Under the pieces are notes generated by a model, which was given only the letters and a program-made list of their open reading frames with translations, had not been told where the DNA came from and searched no databases. From Porphyromonadaceae bacterium (GTDB taxonomy: Bacteria > Bacteroidota > Bacteroidia > Bacteroidales > Paludibacteraceae): a DNA stretch of 13,852 nt. Shown in pieces: positions 1 through 7,031 of the stretch (its first letter is position 1; every line of letters begins with the position of its first letter). Made by a program: the position numbers and the translations under genes. The DNA lies in the NCBI GenBank assembly GCA_905372605.1, contig CAJPPQ010000020.1, positions 1 to 13,852 of the forward strand, in the 5' to 3' direction.

Positions 1-211
1 CTCGCTCAAACTGCTTACTACGATACTCGGTATACCGACTCCCAAAGACGATATCGACGGCTCGCAGGTGGCTCGTGTGTATTATATCGAAAAAGACATT
101 GCACGCATTGCCCGATATTGCGAAAAAGATGTGCTGGCTACGGCTCGATTGTATCAACGACTAAACAATATACCGACTGTCGAGGACGGTTGTGTGGTAT
201 TCACAAACTGA
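1..211 (+). CDS. PolB-like 3'-5' exonuclease, C-terminal fragment (5' end outside window)
   Basis: The frame beginning at base 2 is open from the window edge to a TGA at 209-211 and gives about 69 residues. Recognisable segments are LKLLTTILGIPTPKDDIDGSQV, interrupted here only for quotation as LKLLTTILGIPTPK and DDIDGSQV, followed by IARIARYCEKDVLATARL. This matches the C-terminal end of the predicted PolB-like 3'-5' exonuclease family of Bacteroidetes (DnaQ/RNase H fold, DEDD type). The YCEKDV stretch is the expected last metal-binding Asp motif (YxxxD) of the active site. The protein should remove nucleotides from DNA 3' ends in repair or proofreading, but its exact role is not established. 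The beginning, with the other catalytic acidic residues, lies outside the window. It converges on the metallopeptidase gene 36 bases downstream, and I see no clear terminator between them. Confidence 0.8.
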   Translation, partial: SLKLLTTILGIPTPKDDIDGSQVARVYYIEKDIARIARYCEKDVLATARLYQRLNNIPTVEDGCVVFTN

Positions 212-247
212 CAGAGCGATTGGCAAGTACCCGACTTTGTACAGAGC

Positions 248-976
248 TCAAATATAGCGAGCCACTTCTTTACCTTTGGTTTTCAGCGCTTTGTTCATCT
301 CGATATAGTTCGGATAGATACGCTTAAGTTCGCCATAGAACCGCGCTCCGTGATTCATCTCTCTGGTATGGCAAAGCTCGTGGACACAGACAAAATCGAT
401 AAGATTTTCGGGCAAAAAGAGCATATATGCGCTAAGAGATATATTGCCTTCGGTGCTGCAACTTCCCCACCTCGTGCGTGCCGTATTGATACGTAGCGAA
501 TTATATTCGAAGCCGTAACGAGAGGCCAGAAGCCGCAGTTTTTCGGGGAAAATACGTTTCGCCTCAGCAATCAAAAACTGCCTTATTATATTCCTTATAG
601 CTTGCTGTCGATTAGGAAGTTCGAAGTAAAAACCCGATGGATAACGAATGCTCAATACACCCGACGTCGACAACACTGCCGATAAACTGTCTTTGAGCCT
701 CCTCGCCTCTTCGACAAATCGTATCTCGAAAGCAGATGTCTGCAATCGGCTGTCGGCATCGTACATATATTTATTTGCTTGCCTGCCAATACGCTCTTTG
801 TGCCGAAGAAACCACTCTTCCTTATCGGCGGGCAAGGGCAACACTCTGTCGGCAAACAGAGGATTGAACGATATTAGAGCGCCTTTCGACGATATGGAAT
901 ACTTTATTCCTCTACACCTCGTATTAGGCAAAAGCCTGATATCTCCTATCTTAGGATGATGATAAACTTGGCTCAT
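248..976 (-). CDS. YgjP-type (DUF45) zinc metallopeptidase
   Basis: This 242-residue protein of the YgjP/DUF45 metallopeptidase family is related to the SprT/WLM minimal metalloprotease fold. The zinc site is visible as HELCH at residues 199-203 with a third histidine at 209 (NHGARF). Upstream is the typical family segment RTRWGSCS, followed by the strand LSAYMLFLPENLIDFVCVHE. No signal peptide is seen, so it is probably cytoplasmic; the substrate is unknown. I chose the ATG at 976 rather than the upstream in-frame TTG at 1054. The longer version would run through a strong terminator hairpin (1015-1064), and the extra 26 residues look non-coding, whereas MSQVYHHPKIGDI begins like the family. 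The start lies next to a small hairpin (977-1000). No -7 promoter element is evident between the terminator and the start. Confidence 0.88.
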   Translation of the reverse strand: MSQVYHHPKIGDIRLLPNTRCRGIKYSISSKGALISFNPLFADRVLPLPADKEEWFLRHKERIGRQANKYMYDADSRLQTSAFEIRFVEEARRLKDSLSAVLSTSGVLSIRYPSGFYFELPNRQQAIRNIIRQFLIAEAKRIFPEKLRLLASRYGFEYNSLRINTARTRWGSCSTEGNISLSAYMLFLPENLIDFVCVHELCHTREMNHGARFYGELKRIYPNYIEMNKALKTKGKEVARYI

Positions 977-1014
977 AAAGACTGACTTTTCCAAGTCTTT
1001 TCTATTTTTAACAC

Positions 1015-1064
1015 AAAAAGAGGCTGCCTCCTTACGTACCCCGACGATAGACAACCTCTTTTTT
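1015..1064 (-). terminator. Rho-independent terminator of the AT-rich lipoprotein unit
   Basis: AAAAAGAGG (1015-1023) pairs perfectly with CCTCTTTTT (1055-1063). The stem continues inward with short paired stretches separated by mismatches, and A/T runs flank it on both sides. Read on the - strand it ends in a T-run and follows the stop codon of the 1079-1606 gene by about 15 bases. It could stop transcription in either direction, but both neighbouring genes are on the - strand, so ending the upstream unit is the natural role. Confidence 0.75.
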
Positions 1065-1078
1065 GTAGCTGAGTCGAT

Positions 1079-1606
1079 TTATATATCGGTTCTAAGACTA
1101 ATACCAATATAATATTTTCCGAAGAAAACATTGGAAATATAGTCTTGAAAAAAAGCACCGACCCACAATTTATCTACAAGATTATACTCATAGTTTGCAG
1201 TAAGTATCGTATGAGTATAAAGAAAACTCTTTTTGCCTTCAATATCATTTGTAGGAATGCTATTCCACCATTTATAATATAGGGTGGTACCTATTCCTTT
1301 GCCTATACCAAGTCTGAACGAGTGGCGTAGACCCGATTTAATCATTCTAATAATATCGAATTTGGTTTTTACATTGACAGACATAGAGGTATTTCCATTG
1401 TATTCATTTTCCGATTCTATCGAAGCGACAACATCTATCCATTGGTAACTTTTCCCAAGTTCCAACATCGCTATGGGAGTAGTTGCCAGATTGCCATCCA
1501 TCAAGTAACCTGTACCCACCCCTAATAGAAAATAAGTTTTATTTTCTTGTCCGTAGATGTATCCGATACTATAAAAGAATAGTATAATAACTAATACCTT
1601 TTTCAT
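1079..1606 (-). CDS. Small exported protein, probably outer-membrane beta-barrel; unrecognised
   Basis: This 175-residue protein starts with a clear signal peptide (MKKVLVIILFFYSIGYIYGQ, cleavage around residue 20). The rest is made of alternating strands rich in Gly, Tyr and Phe (for example FLLGVGTGYLMDG, LRHSFRLGIGKGIG, LWVGAFFQDYISNVFFG) and ends in KYYIGISLRTDI. That pattern suggests a small outer-membrane barrel of about eight strands. I do not recognise the family. It starts 14 bases after the stop of the 629-aa lipoprotein gene and is followed by a terminator, so the two are probably one transcript. An outer-membrane partner for the lipoprotein is possible but only inferred from position. 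Base composition is more AT-rich than in the housekeeping genes around it. Confidence 0.7.
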   Translation of the reverse strand: MKKVLVIILFFYSIGYIYGQENKTYFLLGVGTGYLMDGNLATTPIAMLELGKSYQWIDVVASIESENEYNGNTSMSVNVKTKFDIIRMIKSGLRHSFRLGIGKGIGTTLYYKWWNSIPTNDIEGKKSFLYTHTILTANYEYNLVDKLWVGAFFQDYISNVFFGKYYIGISLRTDI

Positions 1607-1620
1607 ACAATAATAAGATA

Positions 1621-3510
1621 CTATGGTCTATCGCTAAATTCTATAGAAAATACTCCATCAGCACAAGCTGCTGGTATAGAAGAAATCGTATTAGGATTAT
1701 CAAAATAATTGAGGTATACTGTACCAATTTGCTCATCTCCCGATTTGATAAAATTAGGTATGTTCTTTGCAATTTCAATTGCTCCCATTATAATTAAATC
1801 CCATGGAACAGCTCTTTGAGGAGAGACTTTACTTTTACCATCTATATTATTATTATTATTCTTATAATTATAGACCTTCTCAAATGCTTTTGCTATAACG
1901 GCAATATTATCGAGAGATTTTCCGTTGTCATCTAATTCTATAACATGAAGACTTAAAATATCATACCAGGTCGATCCATCAAATCCTGGTTGCCAATCAG
2001 ACATTACTTGCCTATTTACGATTTCCCATTTATTATCTTTCCCTCCATTTTTTTTAGAACAATCTATTCTTGTAGTAAATTCTTCTACTCCTTCATATTT
2101 TGTACCATTCCTTTTTACTCTTAAGCCTTTTATCACATATTCTGGAGCACCTCGCCACCAAGATTCTATCTTACGAACGTTACTAAATTTTACTCCCTTA
2201 ATATATACACTTGATTTCTTAGATACATCCCTATATGGCATATAAATCAAATCATATTCTGGGTCTGAAACAGCATATCCTGTACTTCTCAATACTCTAT
2301 ACTCTACTTTTTCCCCTTTTTTTACACTGTAATCCACACATTCATTGCCAACTACAGGTAAGTTTGCGGAAAAGAACGGATTACCAAAATCACTTCCTTG
2401 TATTCTTTTACTTATTTGTATAGTTCCATTGTTCTGTGTATTTGCAAAACGCCAACGTATCAACGCTCTACTTATACCATCTGGATTTACAGTAAATAAG
2501 AGAGCATTTTGGGGTATATCTATGACAGTAATACTATTTCCATCATTACAATAAGAAGGTAGAGATTCTCCTACATTATTATACGCTACGACATAGTAAT
2601 AGTATGTATTATTATATTCAATATTATTGTCTATATATGATTTATTAAGGGGGCTGTTATTAGTATATAATAATTTAAAATCCTCATTACCAACTTTTCT
2701 GTATATTCTATAACCATAAATACCACTTATATCTAATATTGGCATATCCCAATCCAATTTTATACCATAATTAGTAAGTTTTCCCACAACTGTTCCAGGT
2801 GCTTTAGGAGATAATAGTCTAACCTCTCTATAATTAAACAATCTCTCATTTCTATTTATTACAATACATGCACTATCAGGGTTTTCTTTTGCTAATATCC
2901 AAAAAGATTTATCTTTTTTTAAAGCAGGAAGTAGTTCTGAAAGATCATCATCTAATTCTGCAGGAACAAAAACAACTGGAGGAATATATTTATCATTATT
3001 AAGATGTTCAGAGTGTATTGGAACTGCTACCTGTAGATCGGGGTATTTCTTTGTAAGTTTATCCACCAAAGATAATCCCTCGGTATTATTACGTATAGAC
3101 ATAGACGGAGTATTTCGGATTGCTGACTCCGTTTTTATATTCTCAAAAGAAGAATTTAATAATTCTCTGACAGAAATATTTTCGCCTGTCACCATCATTC
3201 TTCCATCTTGTCCTACTTTGTAATTATTCACTTCTTTATCTACAATCATAGTGAGAAGTACATTGTAATCTCCATCAAAACATTTATTAACCTCATCCCT
3301 TATAAGATTTCTAAACGATTGATTACTGTTTATGGCTTCATTTATAGCCATAGCAAAATCACGCATATCAAGATTATAATCAGTCACTTCAAAAGTAACA
3401 TCATTACTCAAATCAGGCTTACTAACGATAGCCTCTTCTTTCGTACAAGCTACAAAAATAAAAGTAGCAATTAAAATAACAACATAAACTTTTCTCATTT
3501 TATTTCTCAT
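1621..3510 (-). CDS. Large AT-rich lipoprotein with fibronectin type III-like domain
   Basis: A 629-residue protein with a lipoprotein signal peptide: hydrophobic VVILIATFIFVAC with the lipidated Cys at residue 22. The following TKEE resembles the K-(D/E)2 export signal that sends Bacteroidota lipoproteins to the cell surface, so surface display is likely (inference). Residues about 40-235 form a mixed region I do not recognise. Residues about 236-330 look like a fibronectin type III domain (KLDWDMP, YGYRIYRK, TYYYYVVAYNNVGES). The C-terminal half is beta-rich, with a WWRGAPEYVIKGLRV stretch, a run of five Asn (551-555) encoded by a trinucleotide repeat, and a WDLIIMGAIEIAKNI segment. The function is unknown. 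Codons are strikingly AT-rich compared with tilS and the other neighbours, suggesting transfer. An alternative start is Met5 at 3498. It has its own promoter, and the exported 175-aa protein gene follows directly. Confidence 0.8.
   Translation of the reverse strand: MRNKMRKVYVVILIATFIFVACTKEEAIVSKPDLSNDVTFEVTDYNLDMRDFAMAINEAINSNQSFRNLIRDEVNKCFDGDYNVLLTMIVDKEVNNYKVGQDGRMMVTGENISVRELLNSSFENIKTESAIRNTPSMSIRNNTEGLSLVDKLTKKYPDLQVAVPIHSEHLNNDKYIPPVVFVPAELDDDLSELLPALKKDKSFWILAKENPDSACIVINRNERLFNYREVRLLSPKAPGTVVGKLTNYGIKLDWDMPILDISGIYGYRIYRKVGNEDFKLLYTNNSPLNKSYIDNNIEYNNTYYYYVVAYNNVGESLPSYCNDGNSITVIDIPQNALLFTVNPDGISRALIRWRFANTQNNGTIQISKRIQGSDFGNPFFSANLPVVGNECVDYSVKKGEKVEYRVLRSTGYAVSDPEYDLIYMPYRDVSKKSSVYIKGVKFSNVRKIESWWRGAPEYVIKGLRVKRNGTKYEGVEEFTTRIDCSKKNGGKDNKWEIVNRQVMSDWQPGFDGSTWYDILSLHVIELDDNGKSLDNIAVIAKAFEKVYNYKNNNNNIDGKSKVSPQRAVPWDLIIMGAIEIAKNIPNFIKSGDEQIGTVYLNYFDNPNTISSIPAACADGVFSIEFSDRP
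1846..1860. repeat. Trinucleotide repeat (ATT)5 inside the lipoprotein gene
   Basis: Five ATT units in a row encode five Asn on the - strand (residues 551-555 of the lipoprotein). Slippage by whole units would change the Asn count but not the frame, so this is not an on/off switch. It probably marks a flexible linker. Confidence 0.7.
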
Positions 3511-3547
3511 TAAACTTATTAATTATATTTTACCGATAAAATTTCGG

Positions 3548-3577
3548 CAAAAATAGCACTAACACTTATTGTACAAA
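3548..3577 (-). promoter_or_regulatory. Bacteroidota-type promoter of the lipoprotein unit
   Basis: On the - strand TATTTTTG (3548-3555) matches TAnnTTTG exactly, and TTTG lies 18 bases upstream (3574-3577). Transcription would begin near 3541 and leave a leader of about 30 bases before the ATG at 3510. This means the lipoprotein pair need not depend on read-through from tilS, which ends at 3634. Confidence 0.65.
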
Positions 3578-3633
3578 ATACCAACTTTTAAGTATTTTTG
3601 CTATCATGGATACCTAAGTATAGTAATAGCCTT

Positions 3634-4980
3634 TTACATAACATTATCATCACCTATACACTCCATCTTAAAGACTCTCTGCGTACTATCGTCTATTTTG
3701 AACCTGTCGTCTATCCTATTATCGACAAGCCACACTACTCTATCGTTTGCGTCGAGCACGACGAATGTCCTTTGTTTTTCGGCAATGTCTATCTTGTGGT
3801 TTATAAGAAAATCGCTTACCTTCTGGAAACACCTCATACCCAGAGGTCTGAACCTATCGCCATATTGCCATAGTCTGACTACGAGCGGAAACGACAACTT
3901 GTCGGAATCGAGCAAAGCCACATTTTTATCGCATTTAAGCGAATTGAGCTCGGTAATATCCATTTCTTCAAAACGAAGATATATCGGCTTGTCGATATGC
4001 GAGAGTCCCCTATTTATTGTATACGACATGGCGTCCGAGTGTTTATTGTCTACAATCAGTATCTTATCTCTGTTTTTAAGTACTATTTTATCATTATAAA
4101 CGATCTGCCTGCCTGTCTGCCGATACGACAATTGATAGATTCTATCGACAAAAGAGGGGGGGAAACCGAGGCGTTTGGTAACCTCAAAAAGCACTAACCT
4201 CGCAAAACGACTATTCTGCAACGCCGATGCATCTATCTCCGTTCTATCTCGACTAAACTCCACTATTTCTCTCAAATACTTCTCTATTTCGATATCGACA
4301 AAATCGGCATAGTCTGCCATAATACGAGTAAAATCGTCTATCTGAGCCACAAAACCGGGGTTGATTGCCTCTAACTGCGGTAATATATTGCATCTCATCC
4401 TATTGCGGTGGAAGGCGGTATCGCTATTGGTGCTATCGATACGAAAGTCGAGCCTATGCATTTTGGCATAAAGCTCTATCTCCGTTCTATCGAAACATAG
4501 CAGCGGGCGGACTATATCGTTTCGCTCTACCTGCATTCCCGCAAGCCCGCGCAGCCCGGTACCACGAGCCAAATTGAGCAGTACGGTCTCGGCATTATCG
4601 TTTTTGTGGTGAGCCACGGCAATAGCCCTAAAGCCGTGCCGAGCTTTTATCTCGTCGAACCAACGATAACGCAGATTACGAGCCGCCATCTCTATCGAAA
4701 TTTTCTCTTTGGCAGCAATATCGATAGTATCGAAATGCTCGATAAATATCGGAATATCGTATTTGCGAGCAAGACTCTGTACAAAGGTTTGGTCGGTATC
4801 GGACTCGGAAGCTCTAAGATGGAAGTTGCAATGAGCGATAGCACACCGATAACCCGACTTCGAGAGCATATCGAGGAGAACGACAGAGTCGATGCCACCG
4901 CTTACAGCCACCAAAAGCTTATCGCCTTTGTGGAGAGCGGTCTGAGACTTGATAAACGAATCGAATCTTTTCAAAAACAT
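3634..4980 (-). CDS. tilS: tRNA(Ile)-lysidine synthetase TilS
   Basis: This cytoplasmic 448-residue enzyme attaches lysine to C34 of the CAU-anticodon tRNA-Ile, using ATP, so that the tRNA reads AUA codons. The N-terminal PP-loop ATPase motif SGGIDS lies at residues 27-32, followed by the typical HHKNDNAETVLLNLARGTGLRGL segment. The C-terminal domain (FRPLGMRCFQKVSDFLINHKI, written here as FRPLGMR then KVSDFLINHK) is also present, so the protein is full length for the family. I prefer the ATG at 4980; an in-frame TTG nine bases upstream (4989) is possible but would shorten the leader further. It is divergent from the beta-barrel gene at 5091, with a shared symmetric promoter region between them. 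No strong terminator follows its stop; a weak hairpin sits at 3600-3630. Confidence 0.95.
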   Translation of the reverse strand: MFLKRFDSFIKSQTALHKGDKLLVAVSGGIDSVVLLDMLSKSGYRCAIAHCNFHLRASESDTDQTFVQSLARKYDIPIFIEHFDTIDIAAKEKISIEMAARNLRYRWFDEIKARHGFRAIAVAHHKNDNAETVLLNLARGTGLRGLAGMQVERNDIVRPLLCFDRTEIELYAKMHRLDFRIDSTNSDTAFHRNRMRCNILPQLEAINPGFVAQIDDFTRIMADYADFVDIEIEKYLREIVEFSRDRTEIDASALQNSRFARLVLFEVTKRLGFPPSFVDRIYQLSYRQTGRQIVYNDKIVLKNRDKILIVDNKHSDAMSYTINRGLSHIDKPIYLRFEEMDITELNSLKCDKNVALLDSDKLSFPLVVRLWQYGDRFRPLGMRCFQKVSDFLINHKIDIAEKQRTFVVLDANDRVVWLVDNRIDDRFKIDDSTQRVFKMECIGDDNVM

Positions 4981-5003
4981 TTTTGCCAACTATAATTTCG
5001 ACG

Positions 5004-5033
5004 GCAAAATTAAAAAAATAAGATTAATTTTGC
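5004..5033. promoter_or_regulatory. Divergent promoter region with 10-bp inverted repeat (tilS / barrel gene)
   Basis: GCAAAATTAA (5004-5013) and TTAATTTTGC (5024-5033) are a perfect inverted repeat separated by 10 bases. Each arm contains a TAnnTTTG-type -7 element (TAATTTTG) pointing outward: - strand 5005-5012 for tilS, + strand 5025-5032 for the barrel gene. Neither has a good TTG at the expected -33 distance, so promoter strength is uncertain. The symmetry could be a regulator site or simply two back-to-back promoters. Confidence 0.55.
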
Positions 5034-5090
5034 AGCCTATAGAGTAGCAATAAATACAAAGATTGCATTTGGTTTAAACAATTAAAATAT

Positions 5091-5783
5091 ATGATTATGA
5101 GAAAATTAATGGTAAATATCGTTCTGCTATCGTTTATAGTACTTCTAAGCAGCGACTTGATAGCACAGAGCAGAAACAATATGACTTTCAACGTCGGTTA
5201 CGTCAACAAGACCAATAGCTCGAAATGGGCATCGAAGGTACTCAACTTGCAGTTATCGGCATCGGATACTATCTCGATACACGGTATCACGGCAGGATTC
5301 GAATATTTCCTGCTGGCAGGTGATATTATCGGGTTCGATTTGGGTCTAAACTATACGTATATGTTTCGAGACCAAGTATTGATAAGTGGCAGCACTTTCA
5401 CAGGCAATAAGTACACCTACCACTCATTGGACGCACCAATACGTTTCATGCTATCGATACCGATTGGCGAAGACTTCAGTATCTTGCTTTTTGCCGGACC
5501 GAAGCTGACGTTTGATATCGCAGGCAGTCAGCGTACATACATCAACGGGTCGCAAATAGGCGGAAGCAAAGATATATACGGCGGGTCGTCGTATCGTTCG
5601 CGCTTCGACGTATTGCTTGGTCCGGGAGCGGGTCTGCGATACAAAAATCTAATATTCAGAGGTGGATACGACTTGGGGCTGCTCAACCTCAACCTAAACA
5701 ACAATCCAGACGATTTGCTTTCGAATAAAAAGCTGCAAATAAAACAAGAACACATCTATTTCAAACTCGGAATAGCATTCTAA
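5091..5783 (+). CDS. Outer-membrane beta-barrel protein (porin-like family)
   Basis: A 230-residue exported protein. Residues 1-26 form a signal peptide (hydrophobic VNIVLLSFIVLLSSDLIA, cleavage near AQ). The mature part has repeated amphipathic strands ending in aromatic residues: MTFNVGYVNKT, GITAGFEYFLLAG, GFDLGLNYTYMF, LDAPIRFMLSIPIG, FSILLFAGPKLTFDIAG, LGPGAGLRYKNLIFRGGYDLGLLNL. It ends in YFKLGIAF, with the C-terminal Phe typical of barrels inserted by the BAM machinery. This fits the Bacteroidetes outer-membrane beta-barrel (OmpA-barrel/PorT-like) families, and the function is unknown. A second ATG at 5097 could be the real start. The leader of about 50 bases is AT-rich with no clear Shine-Dalgarno. 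The dnaN promoter follows, so the gene is probably transcribed alone. Confidence 0.8.
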   Translation: MIMRKLMVNIVLLSFIVLLSSDLIAQSRNNMTFNVGYVNKTNSSKWASKVLNLQLSASDTISIHGITAGFEYFLLAGDIIGFDLGLNYTYMFRDQVLISGSTFTGNKYTYHSLDAPIRFMLSIPIGEDFSILLFAGPKLTFDIAGSQRTYINGSQIGGSKDIYGGSSYRSRFDVLLGPGAGLRYKNLIFRGGYDLGLLNLNLNNNPDDLLSNKKLQIKQEHIYFKLGIAF

Positions 5784-5820
5784 AGAGACAACAAAAGCGA
5801 TATGGAGGTTGCTCGTCTTT
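5782..5820 (+). terminator. Weak hairpin after the barrel gene, possible terminator
   Basis: AAAGA (5782-5786) can pair with TCTTT (5816-5820), and CAAC (5789-5792) with GTTG (5808-5811), with an internal bulge; CTATTTTTG follows. The stem is imperfect and overlaps the dnaN -33 element, so this call is tentative. Confidence 0.3.
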
Positions 5821-5839
5821 CTATTTTTGACTAACTTTG
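5809..5839 (+). promoter_or_regulatory. Bacteroidota-type promoter of dnaN
   Basis: TTG (5809-5811), 20 bases, then TAACTTTG (5832-5839), an exact TAnnTTTG match. Transcription would start near 5846, about 47 bases before the dnaN ATG, and probably continues through prmC and recX, since no further promoter or terminator is seen before the array at 8362. Confidence 0.65.
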
Positions 5840-5892
5840 CAAAAATATCGCGTTACAGGACTAATATCAATAACTAATTAAATAATAATATT

Positions 5893-7026
5893 ATGAAGCT
5901 GTCTATATCAAGAAACGAACTGTATAATAAATTAGCCGTCGTACAAAAGGTAATAGCCTCCAAATCGGCTGTACCCGTGGCAGAGAATTTCCTCTTCCGC
6001 ATCGAAGGCAACACACTGAAGATAGTGGCAACCGACTTGGAGACTACTCTTTCGACATCTATCGATTTGGAGCAAGACCACGGTACTCTCGTCTTCGCTA
6101 TGCCGCAAAAGATTATGGAGATACTCAAAGAGTTGCCTGAGCAGATGCTTAGTTTCGACATCGACGAACAAAACTTCAAAATCGTGCTCAAAAACGAAAG
6201 CGGCACCTACAACGGCGATTTTATGGGCGTCGACGTAGGCAAAGACGGCGAAGACTTCCCGCGTCCGCACGAGCTGGGCGTCGATACGCAAGAATTTGCT
6301 CTTACAAGCGAAGTGCTTCTTAACGGTATCAGCCTCACTGCATTCGCTACCTCCGAAGAAGAGGCTCGCCCCATTATGACGGGAATACTTTTCGATATAT
6401 TCGACCACAATATCACCTTCGTCGCTACCGACTCGCACAAACTCGTAAAATACAACGTAAACAACGTAGAGATAGGCTTCGATAGTTCTTTCATACTACC
6501 GAAGAAACCGGCTCTGACGCTTAAAAATATTCTGGGAAAGACCGACGAAAAGATTCAGATCAAGTTCGACGACAAAAACATCGTCTTCGTTATGCCCGAG
6601 TTCGAGATGATATGCCGTCAAATCGAGGGGAAATACCCTAACTACAATGCCGTAATACAGCAGAACCCATACAAAGCTATCGTCGACAAAGGCTCGCTTC
6701 TGAGTGCGGTAAAGAGGGTGAAAGTATTTGCCAATCAAGGAACGGGACTCATCGTATTTAAACTTACAAACAACAAGATAGAGATATCGGCACAAGATAT
6801 CGACTTCTCGACTTCGGCACACGAAGAGGTTGCTTGCCAATACTCCGACAGCGATATAGAGATAGGTTTCAAAGCTATATTGGTAGAAGAGATGCTATCG
6901 AATATGCTCAGTTCTCAGATAACGCTCGAGCTGGCAGACCCATCGAGAGCGGGAGTGATAGTGCCGTTCGAGAACGACGCAGACCAAAACATTCTGATGT
7001 TGCTTATGCCGATGTTCTTAAGCTAA
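5893..7026 (+). CDS. dnaN: DNA polymerase III sliding clamp (beta subunit)
   Basis: This 377-residue protein is the usual length for the ring-shaped clamp that tethers DNA polymerase III and repair enzymes to DNA. The N-terminus MKLSISRNELYNKLAVVQKV is typical. All three clamp domains can be followed: IVATDLETTLS in domain I, FVATDSHKLVKY and the KIQIKFDDKNIVFVMPEFEM stretch (quoted as IQIKFDDKNIVFVMPEFE) in domain II. Domain III ends in NILMLLMPMFLS, matching the PMxL-type end of bacterial clamps. The ATG at 5893 is preceded by an AT-rich leader without Shine-Dalgarno. The gene is not next to dnaA here. prmC begins within a few bases of the stop, so the two are probably co-transcribed. A replication clamp followed by prmC and recX is a housekeeping arrangement. 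Confidence 0.97.
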   Translation: MKLSISRNELYNKLAVVQKVIASKSAVPVAENFLFRIEGNTLKIVATDLETTLSTSIDLEQDHGTLVFAMPQKIMEILKELPEQMLSFDIDEQNFKIVLKNESGTYNGDFMGVDVGKDGEDFPRPHELGVDTQEFALTSEVLLNGISLTAFATSEEEARPIMTGILFDIFDHNITFVATDSHKLVKYNVNNVEIGFDSSFILPKKPALTLKNILGKTDEKIQIKFDDKNIVFVMPEFEMICRQIEGKYPNYNAVIQQNPYKAIVDKGSLLSAVKRVKVFANQGTGLIVFKLTNNKIEISAQDIDFSTSAHEEVACQYSDSDIEIGFKAILVEEMLSNMLSSQITLELADPSRAGVIVPFENDADQNILMLLMPMFLS

Positions 7027-7031
7027 TAGAG

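Noticed and set aside
212..247. Terminator between the exonuclease and metallopeptidase genes
   Set aside because: I looked for a stem with a T-run in the short convergent gap and found none.
977..1054. 26-residue N-terminal extension of the metallopeptidase gene
   Set aside because: It starts with TTG, runs through the terminator hairpin and is unlike the family; the ATG at 976 is the better start.
3593..3630. + strand promoter-like TATTTTTG (3593-3600) followed by a hairpin GCTAT...ATAGC (3600-3630), possible small RNA
   Set aside because: The hairpin is short and broken, the TTG-to-TATTTTTG spacing is long (21), and no + strand gene follows; too weak to call.
6834..7031. Long N-terminal extension of prmC inside dnaN
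   Set aside because: It starts at a TTG, overlaps dnaN almost completely in another frame, and gives an Arg-rich sequence typical of a shadow frame.
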